Numbered from the stretch's first letter, positions 26,424 to 35,710 are shown. The stretch is 64,000 nt of DNA from Ferdinandcohnia sp036965045 (GCF_036965045.1 NZ_JBALOV010000039.1:1-64000); one strand, 5' to 3'. Translations and numbers: made by a program. Notes: generated by a model not told the origin, from the letters alone.

Positions 26424-27431
26424 ATGGACAAGCATAAGGTTCGCTTATCTAGTGCCGAGATCGCTGGATTATGGACAACCTTCATCCAGGGAAGTATGAC
26501 CGTTTGTTTAATCAAATATTTTCTTCACCATTTACATGATGAAGAAATCAAAACGCTCTTAAAAAAGTCTTATGAAATCTATAATGGACAAGTAAAAGCT
26601 ATTAACGGCTTTTTTACCGAAGAGAAAATCCCAATACCCGATGAATTTGGTGATGAGGATTTGAATTTATCTGCTCCACCACTCTTTTATGATCCATTTG
26701 CTCTTACATTTGTTTATGCAATGAGTCGAATGAACATGATTAACTTTAGTTTCATTACATCAAATACTGCTAGAGAAGATATTCGATCTTTTTTTTCAAA
26801 TTGCCTCTCGGATGCATTGAATCAATATAATGAGGCTACACAGCTAATGCTTGAAAAAGGAATGTATGACCGGCCACCCATGGTCGTCTATCCAACAGAA
26901 AATGAGTATATCAAAAAGAAAACGTATTTAACCAAGTTTATAGGTGACAAAAGACCATTAAATGTGGTCGAAATCACGGATATGTTTTTTAATATTGAAC
27001 GAAATTACTTCGCAATTGTTCTTTGCATGGGCTTTCAACAAGTGGTACAAGATAAAGAAATCTTTGAATTTATCAAACAAGGGAGAGAGATTTCAGAGAA
27101 GCAAATAACCTATATTAATGATTTATTGAAACAGGAAAATCTAATGGGGACAACATCCATCACAATGGAAGTAACAAGTTCAACTGTTTCCCCGTTTTCT
27201 GATCGGCTTATTCTGACGCTCTTCCATGCTCTGAACGGTATTGATATTACCCTTCTCGGGCATGCCCAAGCATTATCAATGAGGGCAGATCTAGTTGCTT
27301 TTTATTCAAAAACAATCGGTGAGATTTTCTTATATGCCGCGAAAGGCTTTAATATGCTTGTTGAACGAGGTTGGATCCAGGAACCGCCCTCAAACATAAA
27401 TCGAGATAAACTAAGAAACATTCAAAAATAA
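26424..27431 (+). CDS. DUF3231 family protein, two tandem domains
   Basis: A 335-residue protein built from two related ferritin-like helical halves: LSSAEIAGLWTTFIQGSMTVCLIKYFLHH opens the first, and a second copy opens near residue 172 with LNVVEITDMFFNIERNYFAIVL. The second half again has SPFSDRLILTLFHALNGID, matching DPFALTFVYAMSRMN in the first. DUF3231 proteins are common and multi-copy in spore formers; their role is not established. A strong GAGGAGGTGG precedes the ATG. Confidence 0.82.
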   Translation: MDKHKVRLSSAEIAGLWTTFIQGSMTVCLIKYFLHHLHDEEIKTLLKKSYEIYNGQVKAINGFFTEEKIPIPDEFGDEDLNLSAPPLFYDPFALTFVYAMSRMNMINFSFITSNTAREDIRSFFSNCLSDALNQYNEATQLMLEKGMYDRPPMVVYPTENEYIKKKTYLTKFIGDKRPLNVVEITDMFFNIERNYFAIVLCMGFQQVVQDKEIFEFIKQGREISEKQITYINDLLKQENLMGTTSITMEVTSSTVSPFSDRLILTLFHALNGIDITLLGHAQALSMRADLVAFYSKTIGEIFLYAAKGFNMLVERGWIQEPPSNINRDKLRNIQK

Positions 27432-27464
27432 ACGACAAGCTCCTTAAGGCTCGTCGTTTATTTA
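27428..27464. terminator. Shared terminator of DUF3231 and rpiR genes
   Basis: AAACGAC and AAGC arms (27430-27440) pair with GCT and GTCGTTTATTT (27449-27463) with one mismatch. The convergent RpiR stop codon at 27458 lies in the right arm. Confidence 0.65.
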
Positions 27465-28306
27465 TGGAAAATTTGAAACCTATCCCACACTTCTTCTAAA
27501 TTAGTAAGATGCTTTTCAATTTCAGCCCGCTTCTTTCGACCAACTGCTGTCAATAATGCATTCACCAAACTCAACGGAGCAACAAAAGAATCTATATAGG
27601 ACGGCATCTCACTTGGAGAGCAGAGGGTAATATCAGCGTAAGGTATCAAAGGTGAAAACATTGTATCTGTAATCGCAATGACATTTGCCCCCCGGTCTTT
27701 CGCAAACGATACTGCATCGATTGTATTTTTCGTATACCTTGCAAAGCTAAGTCCGATTACTATATCCTCTTCATTTATTCGAAACATTTTTTCGGAAATG
27801 CCATTCGGGTTTCTAATTAACTCTGTATTTTCGAACAAGAGATCCAAATAAAACTCTAAGAAAGAACCAAGTGAGACCGCACTTCGATTGGCCACAATAA
27901 AAATTCGTTTTGCGTCGATAATGGCCTGAACAGCCTGACGAAAAGCCACTATGTCAAATTGGTCAGCCATTTTTTGAATTCGGTTGATTTCCTCTTGAAA
28001 CATTTCGTAAACCGCTTTATCCTCTGAATCATAAATATCATCGGAAATTTTTAAACGTTCGACTGTCGTGAGCTGTCTTTTCACAGAATCCTGCATCGCT
28101 TTTTGCCATTCTGGATATCCACTATACCCAAGAAAGGTGGAAAAACGAACAACGGTTGCTTCACTTACCTCCGCCATTTTTGCAAGCTGTCCTACTGTAA
28201 AAAATGGAACAGATTCTGTATGCCCCAAGACATACTTAGCAATTTTACGTTGTGACTTACTCATTTCTGGCAATTTATTTGTGATGATTTGGTATACCTC
28301 TTGCAT
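27458..28306 (-). CDS. MurR/RpiR family transcriptional regulator
   Basis: A 282-residue regulator. The N-terminal HTH_6 domain (about 1-77) reads LPEMSKSQRKIAKYVLGH, then the recognition helix in SEATVVRFSTFLGYSGYPEWQ. The C-terminal SIS domain (about 125-255) includes RIFIVANRSAVSLG and VIAITDTMFSPL. Such SIS domains sense sugar phosphates or related small anions. It begins five bases after the aminotransferase stop and is last in that operon, so it likely controls the aminotransferase and perhaps the TAXI transporter. A matching TGAAA..TTTCA palindrome lies upstream of the aminotransferase. Confidence 0.88.
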   Translation of the reverse strand: MQEVYQIITNKLPEMSKSQRKIAKYVLGHTESVPFFTVGQLAKMAEVSEATVVRFSTFLGYSGYPEWQKAMQDSVKRQLTTVERLKISDDIYDSEDKAVYEMFQEEINRIQKMADQFDIVAFRQAVQAIIDAKRIFIVANRSAVSLGSFLEFYLDLLFENTELIRNPNGISEKMFRINEEDIVIGLSFARYTKNTIDAVSFAKDRGANVIAITDTMFSPLIPYADITLCSPSEMPSYIDSFVAPLSLVNALLTAVGRKKRAEIEKHLTNLEEVWDRFQIFHK

Positions 28307-28311
28307 ATTTT

Positions 28312-29691
28312 TTATTCGATTCCTTTCACAATCTTTATCGCCCTTTCATGCATATTAACAGTTTCTTTCATATCCTCTTCTGTGTGCACAATAGACATCG
28401 AGTAGCGATTAAGTGGCTTTGTATAGATTCCAAGCTTTAAAAGTTGAAGATCCATGTTTTTACGGAGTTCCATATCTGCTTTAACTAAATCACGGTAATT
28501 TCGGATCGGATGATTGGCGTGCACAATATTAAAAATACTCCCCATTCCAACAGTCTGCATAGGAATCCCATATGAATGGTACAGTTTTTCAAGGCTAGAA
28601 CGAAGATCATTTGTTTTTTTGATTAACTCCGGGTACACATTTGCACCTTCGAGGACTTTGATGGTGGCTAATCCAGCTGCTAATACAACCGGATGTCCAT
28701 TGTAGGTTCCACTATGAAATAGCACTTGATCTTTTAATGTAGCCTTTCCACCTGCCGATAAAATATCTCCGCCTTTTGTAGGATCCATGATCTCCATGAT
28801 TTCTTGGCTTCCACCTACTGCTCCAATTGGAAAACCACCACCCAAAACCTTTCCTAAAGCAGTAAGGTCTGGTTTTATTCCATAAATAGATTGTGCCCCT
28901 CCTAAAGTTAAGCGAAATCCAGTCTTAACCTCGTCAAAGATTAATAGTATTCCCAGCTCTTTTGTAAGTTTTCGAAGTCCATCCATAAAACTCTGTTCGG
29001 CTGGGATAAAACCACCTTGAATTGGTTCAATAATGATTGCTGCCATTTCATCCTCATATTGGCGCAGGAGCTGAGCTGTTGATTCTAAATCGTTAAAAGG
29101 GAGAATAACAGTATTTTCGACATAATGTGTTGAGATCCCTTTCGATTCCGGTACAGGGTTCGGCCTCTTCTCATCACCCGCTTCATCGATGGTCGGATTA
29201 ACACTTACCAATACCTCATTATAGCCTCCATGATAATGGCCCTCAAATTTTGCGATGGTTGTTTTTCCTGTATAAGCTTGTGCTAATCGAATTGCTAATA
29301 ATGTAGCCTCTAATCCAGAATTCGTATAGCGAACCATTTCAATTCCTGGAAAATACTCGATTAGTTTATTTGCCATTTCCACCTCTAACACATGCGGCGC
29401 CCCAAAAACCGCTGTTCCTGCTGTTGTCAATTGATGAAAAACAGCAGCCGTAACCTCTGGGTGGCCGTGGCCAAGCAGAAGAGCTCCATAGCATAATAAA
29501 TAATCAATATATTCATTTCCATCTACATCAACTAACCGGCTCCCCTTTCCTTTTTCCATAAAAATTGGATGTGGTGAAAAGTACTTAATGTTTGCAGATA
29601 CTCCTCCGGGAATGACCGATTTTGCAATGGAAAAATAATTTGCCGATCCAATTGTTTTTTCTGTGATAAGCCCTTGGTTAGATTGAAACAT
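28312..29691 (-). CDS. Class III PLP-dependent aminotransferase, glutamate-1-semialdehyde aminomutase-like
   Basis: About 459 residues. It looks like HemL-type aminomutases: SVIPGGVSANIKYFSPHP near the N-terminus, LLGHGHPEV, SGLEATLLAIRLA, FDEVKTGFR with the cofactor Asp, and the PLP lysine in LGKVLGGGFPIGA. It is linked to a TAXI transporter and an RpiR regulator rather than to haem genes, so a catabolic transamination or aminomutase of an amino acid is more likely (inferred). The start may also be TTG 29697, which sits eight bases after AGGGG. Confidence 0.85.
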   Translation of the reverse strand: MFQSNQGLITEKTIGSANYFSIAKSVIPGGVSANIKYFSPHPIFMEKGKGSRLVDVDGNEYIDYLLCYGALLLGHGHPEVTAAVFHQLTTAGTAVFGAPHVLEVEMANKLIEYFPGIEMVRYTNSGLEATLLAIRLAQAYTGKTTIAKFEGHYHGGYNEVLVSVNPTIDEAGDEKRPNPVPESKGISTHYVENTVILPFNDLESTAQLLRQYEDEMAAIIIEPIQGGFIPAEQSFMDGLRKLTKELGILLIFDEVKTGFRLTLGGAQSIYGIKPDLTALGKVLGGGFPIGAVGGSQEIMEIMDPTKGGDILSAGGKATLKDQVLFHSGTYNGHPVVLAAGLATIKVLEGANVYPELIKKTNDLRSSLEKLYHSYGIPMQTVGMGSIFNIVHANHPIRNYRDLVKADMELRKNMDLQLLKLGIYTKPLNRYSMSIVHTEEDMKETVNMHERAIKIVKGIE

Positions 29692-29739
29692 TGTCAATCC
29701 AAACACCCCTTTGAAATTAGTGTTTCATAGTATTTATTT

Positions 29740-29757
29740 ATGAAATATATATTTCAT
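29740..29757. promoter_or_regulatory. RpiR-type operator candidate
   Basis: ATGAAATATATATTTCAT is a perfect 18-bp palindrome 48 bases before the aminotransferase start. An extra half, TTTCATA at 29723-29729, pairs with TATGAAA at 29739-29745. TGAAA..TTTCA palindromes are typical of MurR/RpiR regulators, and one is encoded in the same operon. Confidence 0.6.
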
Positions 29758-29819
29758 TATAGAACGGGACAAGCTTGGAAGTAAATAGACAACACTAAAC
29801 TTTTTGTTCGACAAAAATA

Positions 29820-29852
29820 GTAAAAAACCACCCTTTCCTAAAAAAGGGTGGT
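29820..29852 (-). terminator. Terminator of TAXI transporter operon
   Basis: ACCACCCTTT (29827-29836) pairs with AAAGGGTGGT (29843-29852); the minus strand runs into six T residues. It separates the transporter from the aminotransferase operon. Confidence 0.88.
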
Positions 29853-29864
29853 AACCGTGCTCAA

Positions 29865-31889
29865 TTAATTAAGTGACACCGTTGGCCTTTGAATATGCTC
29901 TTTTGGTCGTCGTGATTGAATGAATAATACAGCAACTATAGCTGCAATACCTACTAATCCTAGATAGATATCAGGTGAAATTAAACAAAGCCCTCCAGCA
30001 AAGAGAATAACTCGTTCCCAGATAAAGGTTTTCCTTATAAAGTATCCCACCATTGCAGTACTTACACCTAACATTCCAATAATCGCTGTAATAACAGAGA
30101 TTGTTAAGAACGGAACTTCGTAGTTAAGTAAAAGCAGCTGTGGATTTATCACAAATATAAATGGAATGATATAAGCCGCGGTTGCTTGCTTCGTAGCGGT
30201 TACACCCGTCTTAAATGGATTTGCTTTTGCCAATCCAGCAGCGGCGTAGGCAGCTAAGCAAACAGGCGGAGTAATATCAGCGACAATTCCGAAATAAAAC
30301 ACAAACATATGGGCGGCTAATACCGGAACGTCCAATCCTTGAATTAATGCTGGAGCAGCGAGTGTTGCTGTTACAACATAGTTTGCTGTTGTTGGCAATC
30401 CCATACCTAAAATGAGGCAAGCAATCATTGTAAATAGTAAGGTTAGTAATAAACTACCTGCACCCAACTCGATAATGCCATCTGCAATTCTACCTCCAAG
30501 TCCAGTTTGAACAACAACACCAACGATAATACCCGCTGAAGCACAGGCCGCAATGACTGGTAATGCAACTCTCGCTCCTTCTTCCAAAGTTTTGATCATT
30601 CCCCATAAGGATAAACGTGTTTCTTTTTTAATTAGACTCACTAAAAATGCAATTAGAATAGCAAGCAAAGCGGCTCTCATCGGCGTGCGCCCAATTGCAA
30701 GCGCATAGAAAATGACAATAATAGGTAGTAATAAATAGCCTTGTTTAACCATTAAGTCTCTTAAACTCGGCAATAGGTTCTTAGAAACCCCAATAATGCC
30801 CAGTTTCTTTGATTCATAATGTACAGCTAAAAATACGCCTAAGAAATATAGGATTGCAGGTATAATAGCAGCAATCATGATTTGGCTATAAGGAATGTTT
30901 GTATAGGATGCCATTATAAAGGCGGCTGCTCCCATGATTGGTGGCATAATCTGTCCACCAGTTGATGATGAAGCTTCTGTTGCTGCAGCGAATTCAGGTG
31001 TATAACCAGCCTTCCTCATCATCGGAATGGTAAATGCACCTGACCCTACTGTGTTGGCAACAGAGCTTCCCGAAACCATTCCTTGAAGGGCACTTGAAAC
31101 AACCGCAGCTTTTGCTTGGCCACCTGTATAACGCCCGGTTAACGCATAGGCAAGATCATTAAAAAATTGGCCAATCTGCGTTCGAATTAAGATGACACCG
31201 AAAAGCAGGAATAAGAAAATAAAAGTCGATGAAACTTGAATTGGGGTACTATAGATCCCTTTAGTTGTTAAATACAAATCACTTGCAAGTGTACTCCATG
31301 AAAATCCGCGATGGGCAAACAGTTTTGTTGGAATCAAATTTCCATATAAAGCATACAGAATTGCCACACTCGCAACGATGACAATTGGTAAACCAACACA
31401 TCTTCGAGTAGCCTCTAATACGAGTAAAATACCAAGAGTTGCTACGATGTAATCTGGCGTTGTATACCCAAATACAATCCTTTCTGTAACTAACTCTTCA
31501 TAAAAGAAGACATTATAATATCCAACACATAAGGAAATGGCTGCTAAAACAGCATCGTACCACGGTACTCCTTTTTGTTTTCGCTGTAAGCCTTTTTTGG
31601 CTGGATATAGTAAAAAAATTAAACACAGTGCGGTTCCCAAATGAATAGGGCCTTGTATGCGTGCCTCAAAGGAACCACGGTAACCAGTGTATAAATGAAA
31701 TAATGTTAATAAAACTGCAATTGTGAGAACTACCCAAGTAAACTTTCCTAGGTTTCTTCGATACGTACTTTCCCGGTCATATTTTTCTAGAATTTCATCA
31801 GTTGATAGATTTTCATCTTCTGACCGATGATCATTATGCATAGTTAACTCATCTGAAGCTCTTTTACCCTTTTTGAAAAAACCTTTCAT
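29865..31889 (-). CDS. TRAP transporter fused 4TM/12TM permease (TAXI type)
   Basis: A 674-residue membrane permease combining DctQ-like and DctM-like parts in one chain, as usual for TAXI TRAP systems. GMVSGSSVANTVGSGAFTIP and GGQIMPPIMGAAAF in the large part are the DctM substrate and sodium region, repeated in inverted form later (MGLPTTANYVV and ITPPVCLAAY). A polar N-terminal tail of about 50 residues precedes the first helix. The start is the ATG after the GGAGGTGGTGGAG stretch. Secondary sodium-driven uptake of a carboxylate or amino acid such as glutamate is likely; the substrate is not readable. Confidence 0.9.
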   Translation of the reverse strand: MKGFFKKGKRASDELTMHNDHRSEDENLSTDEILEKYDRESTYRRNLGKFTWVVLTIAVLLTLFHLYTGYRGSFEARIQGPIHLGTALCLIFLLYPAKKGLQRKQKGVPWYDAVLAAISLCVGYYNVFFYEELVTERIVFGYTTPDYIVATLGILLVLEATRRCVGLPIVIVASVAILYALYGNLIPTKLFAHRGFSWSTLASDLYLTTKGIYSTPIQVSSTFIFLFLLFGVILIRTQIGQFFNDLAYALTGRYTGGQAKAAVVSSALQGMVSGSSVANTVGSGAFTIPMMRKAGYTPEFAAATEASSSTGGQIMPPIMGAAAFIMASYTNIPYSQIMIAAIIPAILYFLGVFLAVHYESKKLGIIGVSKNLLPSLRDLMVKQGYLLLPIIVIFYALAIGRTPMRAALLAILIAFLVSLIKKETRLSLWGMIKTLEEGARVALPVIAACASAGIIVGVVVQTGLGGRIADGIIELGAGSLLLTLLFTMIACLILGMGLPTTANYVVTATLAAPALIQGLDVPVLAAHMFVFYFGIVADITPPVCLAAYAAAGLAKANPFKTGVTATKQATAAYIIPFIFVINPQLLLLNYEVPFLTISVITAIIGMLGVSTAMVGYFIRKTFIWERVILFAGGLCLISPDIYLGLVGIAAIVAVLFIQSRRPKEHIQRPTVSLN

Positions 31890-31923
31890 CTCCTCCACCA
31901 CCTCCAACATTCACTTATTGGTG

Positions 31924-31960
31924 AAAAAAGGGCAAAACACAAAGTGTCCAGCCCCTTTTT
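31924..31960 (-). terminator. Intercistronic attenuator between TAXI receptor and permease genes
   Basis: AAAAAGGG (31925-31932) pairs with CCCTTTTT (31953-31960), leaving a large loop. It should end part of the transcripts after the binding-protein gene and so make more receptor than permease. Confidence 0.6.
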
Positions 31961-31969
31961 CCAAGGTTA

Positions 31970-32977
31970 TTAATCTAGTATTCCAACTTCCTTATAATAT
32001 TTTTCTGCACCCGGATGAATTGGTAATTCCCCTAGTCCGTTAAGCGCATTTTCTTTTGTCATATGTGCGGCCTGGGCATGTGTGTTTTCACTCGCTTTTT
32101 CAATCATTACCTTGGCTAGCTGGTATGCTAACTCGTCATCTACAGTTTCTGTATTTGCAACAAGAACAGCAAATGCGGATACAGCATTTACATCCTCTTT
32201 TAACCATTCGTATGACCCAGCCTTGATTGTGTAGCCTGTGTAACCACTGCTTTCCTCAACCACTTTTAGCTCATCGCCCGTTACCTCTAAGAACTTTACA
32301 TCACCTACTGATGCTTGAAGTTCGTCGGCTCCAGCATCTGGTAATCCTAATAGTCCAAATGAAGCATCAATTGTGCCATCCTGAAGCTTTGACTTAGCGT
32401 CACCAAATCCTTCTTGGTATGCGTCATAATCCCCATCATTAATACCATAGGCTGCTAATACCGCCTTTGTTGCCGCTTGCGTTCCGCTTCCTGGAGGTCC
32501 AATCGCAATTCTTTTTCCTTTTAGGTCAGCGATTGTCTCAACACCAGTACTTTCACGTGTAATAATTTGAAGAACCTCTGGGTAGATATGTCCAATAAAT
32601 GCGAAGTTCTCCACCTTTTTCCCCTCAAAATCACCTGTACCGTTTAGCGCATCATATGCTGGTAGATTAACCGTCATTCCAAGGTCAAACTCGCCATTTG
32701 ATATTTTCGCGAGGTTCTCTACAGATGCACCTGATTCTGTCGACGTTACGTTAACTCTTTCAATATTCTTATTCCAAACATTCGCCATTTCTGCACCAAG
32801 TGGAAAATAGGTACCACCTTGGCTACCCGTACCCATGAGAAGATCGACTGTACCTTTATCGCCGCTATCTTTTCCTACATCATCCTTGTCCTCACCATTC
32901 GTGTTATCACTGCTACAAGCTGCAATGACTAAAACCAATGCTAATAGCAAAGTAAGAAATGAGTACTTCCTAAGCAT
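31970..32977 (-). CDS. TAXI family TRAP transporter solute-binding lipoprotein
   Basis: A 335-residue extracellular receptor. The lipobox IAAC gives lipidated Cys21; a Ser/Asp/Gly-rich linker follows. LLMGTGSQGGTYFPLGAEMANVWN is the family opening, and GKRIAIGPPGSGTQAATKAVL is the TAXI signature. In Gram-positive hosts the receptor is lipid anchored and docks on the fused permease gene downstream. The start is the ATG seven bases after GGGGG; an ATG two codons earlier is too close to it. A TATGGTA/TACCATA palindrome lies 77 bases upstream. Confidence 0.92.
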   Translation of the reverse strand: MLRKYSFLTLLLALVLVIAACSSDNTNGEDKDDVGKDSGDKGTVDLLMGTGSQGGTYFPLGAEMANVWNKNIERVNVTSTESGASVENLAKISNGEFDLGMTVNLPAYDALNGTGDFEGKKVENFAFIGHIYPEVLQIITRESTGVETIADLKGKRIAIGPPGSGTQAATKAVLAAYGINDGDYDAYQEGFGDAKSKLQDGTIDASFGLLGLPDAGADELQASVGDVKFLEVTGDELKVVEESSGYTGYTIKAGSYEWLKEDVNAVSAFAVLVANTETVDDELAYQLAKVMIEKASENTHAQAAHMTKENALNGLGELPIHPGAEKYYKEVGILD

Positions 32978-33053
32978 TTGCATTCCCCCTATTATTCTTT
33001 TTTATGTAGACCCTCGTAATTGAGGTTTCCTACCAAACACTTATTTGGATTAA

Positions 33054-33071
33054 TATGGTAGATTTACCATA
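33054..33071. promoter_or_regulatory. Palindromic operator candidate upstream of TAXI receptor
   Basis: TATGGTAGATTTACCATA has perfect 7-bp arms with a 4-base spacer, 77 bases before the receptor start codon. It differs from the RpiR-type palindrome downstream, so another regulator may act here. The rest of the 366-bp gap (32978-33343) is AT-rich without further genes. Confidence 0.5.
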
Positions 33072-33278
33072 AAACCTACAGTATTAGGTTAACACAATTT
33101 GTTTGTGGTTTGCAAAATATTTTTAATATTCATTTAATGTATATGAAATAATACGTTTAAATACATATATGATAGTCGTGAAATATATAGATAATTTTTC
33201 GTATTATTGAAACCTTTTTCCTTACCTTTACGTAAATACATTAATTCCAAATTTGGAGAGGTTTAGGAAAAAATCTGA

Positions 33279-33306
33279 TTGCAAACTATATACTGTATAG
33301 TACAAT
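33279..33306 (+). promoter_or_regulatory. Promoter with operator in the spacer, before DUF4064 gene
   Basis: TTGCAA (33279-33284) and TACAAT (33301-33306) are spaced by 16 bases. ACTATATACTGTATAGT (33285-33301), a 6-5-6 inverted repeat, fills the spacer. A repressor bound there would cover both promoter elements. Confidence 0.5.
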
Positions 33307-33343
33307 CAAAAAGAAACATTTTTTACGAGGGGGAAAACAACTT

Positions 33344-33772
33344 ATGAAACGTACTGGAGAAATTGTGTTAACGATTATTGGAGCATGTTTTTTTGCATTG
33401 ATTAGTGTGTTTGGATTTATGTTTATTGGCCTAAGTGAAGATAATGCATTTACGCAGGAAATGGAGAATATTGCTGCTCAAGATCCAGCTCTTGAAGGTA
33501 CAGATATGGGATTCTTGACTGATATGATAGTTGCTGGCGGCTGGTATTTCGTGATTGTGGGGATTCTAGCTATTATTCTTGGGATTGTATCGCTCGTTCT
33601 TCTAAAAGGTGACAAACACCCAAAGGCTGCTGGTATTATTTTAATTATCGTAGCTGTACTCAGCGCACTTGCAACAGTCTTGATCTCAATCATCTCAAGC
33701 ATCCTTTACTTAGTCGCAGGTATCCTTTGTCTCGTTCGAAAGCAAAAGGAAACATTCAATCCGGAATATTAA
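33344..33772 (+). CDS. DUF4064 membrane protein
   Basis: A 142-residue protein with four predicted helices (about 7-28, 64-88, 96-115, 117-133) and an acidic outer loop (MENIAAQDPALEGTDMG). It resembles small DUF4064 proteins of Bacilli, of unknown role. GAGGGGG precedes the ATG. A spacer-centred palindrome in its promoter suggests control by a dedicated repressor that is not encoded next to it. Confidence 0.78.
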   Translation: MKRTGEIVLTIIGACFFALISVFGFMFIGLSEDNAFTQEMENIAAQDPALEGTDMGFLTDMIVAGGWYFVIVGILAIILGIVSLVLLKGDKHPKAAGIILIIVAVLSALATVLISIISSILYLVAGILCLVRKQKETFNPEY

Positions 33773-33774
33773 CC

Positions 33775-33810
33775 AAAAAAGCTTGAAGGTTTTGCCTTCA
33801 AGCTTTTTTT
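33775..33810. terminator. Bidirectional terminator between DUF4064 and patB
   Basis: AAAAAAGCTTGAAGG (33775-33789) pairs with CCTTCAAGCTTTTTTT (33795-33810), with T tracts on both strands. The patB stop codon lies in the right arm. Confidence 0.93.
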
Positions 33811-34970
33811 AGTGCTTGACTAAACCGCTTTAATCCTTCTTCTAAAAGTGATCTTGGGCAAGCGATGTTGATCCTTGTAAAGCCATCTCCTTCTTTTCCA
33901 AATATGTATCCTTCATCAAAAGCGACTTTCCCTTGTTTTTGGATGACTTCTTCCAGCTGCTTTGCTTCCAAACCAAGTTCACGGCAATCCAGCCAAACGA
34001 GGTATGTGGCATCTGGTTCGATCACTTTTACCTCTGGTATCGTAGTCTTGATATATTTTTTTAGAAATTCAAGATTTTCTTTTAAATATACAAGGAGCTG
34101 GTCAAGCCATTCATCACCTTCCTCATAGGCAGCAATTAAAGCCGTTACTCCAAATGTATTGGTCATACCTATAAAACGATCTTCGAGTGCTTTATTAAAG
34201 CTTTCACGAAGTTCTTCGTTTGGAATAATGATATTAGATGTTTGCAAACCTGCAAGATTAAAGGTTTTGCTTGGTGCAGTGCACGTGATGGAAATTTGGG
34301 CAAATTCCTTTGATATTGATGCAAACGGCGTATGAACATTTCCTTCATAGACAAGGTCAGAATGAATTTCATCTGAAACGACAAGGATATTGTGCTTCAA
34401 ACAAATTTCCCCTAGTTTTGTTAGTTCGTCCTTTGTCCATACACGACCGACAGGATTATGTGGATTTGAGATAATGATCATTTTTACAGATGGATCCATC
34501 TTTTTTTCAAGATCATCAAAATCCATATAATAACGGTCATTTTCAAATCGTAAAGGATTATTGACAATTTCCCTGCCATTCTTTTCAATCACATTCATAA
34601 AGGGGTAATAAACAGGTGGCTGAATCAAAATTTTATCTTCTTGATTTGTAAAGTTTTGAACAATAATGCCTAGTGCGGGGACGACGCCTGGTGTAAAACA
34701 AATCCATTCCTTTTCTATTGTCCAATTATGACGACGCTTCATCCACCCTACGGTTGCTTCATAATAGGAATTTGGTCTGATTGTATATCCATAAATCCCA
34801 TGTTCGACTCTCTTATGTAGGGCATCAATGACTGGCTGGGGAGCTTTAAAATCCATATCAGCCACCCACATCGGGAGAATCTCTTTGTCACCAAATAAGT
34901 TTTCTACCTCATCCCATTTCACCGAGTTCGTATTTAAACGACTAATCGATTCATCAAAATTATACTTCAA
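33798..34970 (-). CDS. patB: Cystathionine beta-lyase / C-S lyase, MalY/PatB family
   Basis: A 390-residue fold-type I PLP enzyme. MWVADMDFKAPQPVIDAL opens it, SNPHNPVGRVW and VVSDEIHSDLVY hold cofactor contacts, and the PLP lysine is Lys235 in TAPSKTFNLAGLQ. PatB-type enzymes split C-S bonds of cystathionine or cysteine conjugates to give thiol, pyruvate and ammonia. It stands alone 18 bases downstream of the deformylase gene, same strand, so the two may be cotranscribed. A transaminase in the same subfamily is the main alternative. Confidence 0.88.
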   Translation of the reverse strand: MKYNFDESISRLNTNSVKWDEVENLFGDKEILPMWVADMDFKAPQPVIDALHKRVEHGIYGYTIRPNSYYEATVGWMKRRHNWTIEKEWICFTPGVVPALGIIVQNFTNQEDKILIQPPVYYPFMNVIEKNGREIVNNPLRFENDRYYMDFDDLEKKMDPSVKMIIISNPHNPVGRVWTKDELTKLGEICLKHNILVVSDEIHSDLVYEGNVHTPFASISKEFAQISITCTAPSKTFNLAGLQTSNIIIPNEELRESFNKALEDRFIGMTNTFGVTALIAAYEEGDEWLDQLLVYLKENLEFLKKYIKTTIPEVKVIEPDATYLVWLDCRELGLEAKQLEEVIQKQGKVAFDEGYIFGKEGDGFTRINIACPRSLLEEGLKRFSQALKKA

Positions 34971-34988
34971 GCCAACCCCTCCATTAAC

Positions 34989-35567
34989 TTAGTAAAGACT
35001 TTTGATTGCTGCATTTTCAGGAAGCTTAAATGGATGTTCTTTGTTGATATGATCGTAAAACATGATTCCGTTCAGATGATCGAATTCATGCTGAAAGACA
35101 ATTGAAGCATACCCTTTTAAGCGTAGTGAAATTTCTTGTCCATTAATATCGTATGCTTTTATTTTAATTTTTTCATATCTCGGGACATAGCCTTCAACCG
35201 GGCGGTCAACAGAAAGACAGCCTTCTCCTTCCGGCAAATAGGTCATCGAAACAGAATGGCTGATAATTTTCGGATTCACTATATAATACTCAAATAATTT
35301 GTCATCAAAGTCCGTAAAATAAGTGACAAACATTCGCTTATTAAGACCGACTTGGTTCGCAGACAATCCTACCCCAGGACGTAAACCGTATTTTTTTGCA
35401 AGTTCTGGGTCTTGGCTATTTTTTAAATAATTCATCATGCTAATGAGAGATTCTTTGTCCTCTTCCGAGAGTGGTACAGGAACCTCATCCGTTTTTTGAG
35501 CTAAAATCGGCGCCCCCTCCCGGACAATATCCTTCATTGTAATAATGTAATCAGATTTATAGTACAT
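34989..35567 (-). CDS. def: Peptide deformylase
   Basis: A 192-residue metal-dependent deformylase that removes formyl from nascent N-termini. The three motifs are GVGLSANQ (66-72 region, where GLAAPQ is more common), EGCLS with metal ligand Cys117, and QHEFDH with ligands His160 and His164 and catalytic Glu161. Length and C-terminus (HPFKLPENAAI) fit the YkrB-type Bacillus enzyme. The ribosome site before the first ATG is weak; an internal ATG (residue 11) or a non-ATG codon just before it could be the true start. Confidence 0.92.
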   Translation of the reverse strand: MYYKSDYIITMKDIVREGAPILAQKTDEVPVPLSEEDKESLISMMNYLKNSQDPELAKKYGLRPGVGLSANQVGLNKRMFVTYFTDFDDKLFEYYIVNPKIISHSVSMTYLPEGEGCLSVDRPVEGYVPRYEKIKIKAYDINGQEISLRLKGYASIVFQHEFDHLNGIMFYDHINKEHPFKLPENAAIKSLY

Positions 35568-35681
35568 TCTTTCTCATCTACCTTTTCTCTTTTTCATGTA
35601 TTTATCTTATCTTTCCCTAAAGTTTATGTCCATTGATATACAGTTTTTCACTAATATCAGGTTGTATTCTTTATCAAAAGA

Positions 35682-35710
35682 AAAATGCCCCCAAAACTGG
35701 AGGCATTTCA
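35682..35710 (-). terminator. Terminator of SGNH hydrolase gene
   Basis: AAAATGCC (35682-35689) pairs with GGCATTT (35702-35708) around an imperfect centre; the minus strand continues with T residues. Confidence 0.7.

Noticed and set aside
31924..31960. Hairpin between TAXI receptor and permease as an operon end
   Set aside because: The permease has no promoter of its own that I can see and the stem is weak, so it is treated as an attenuator.
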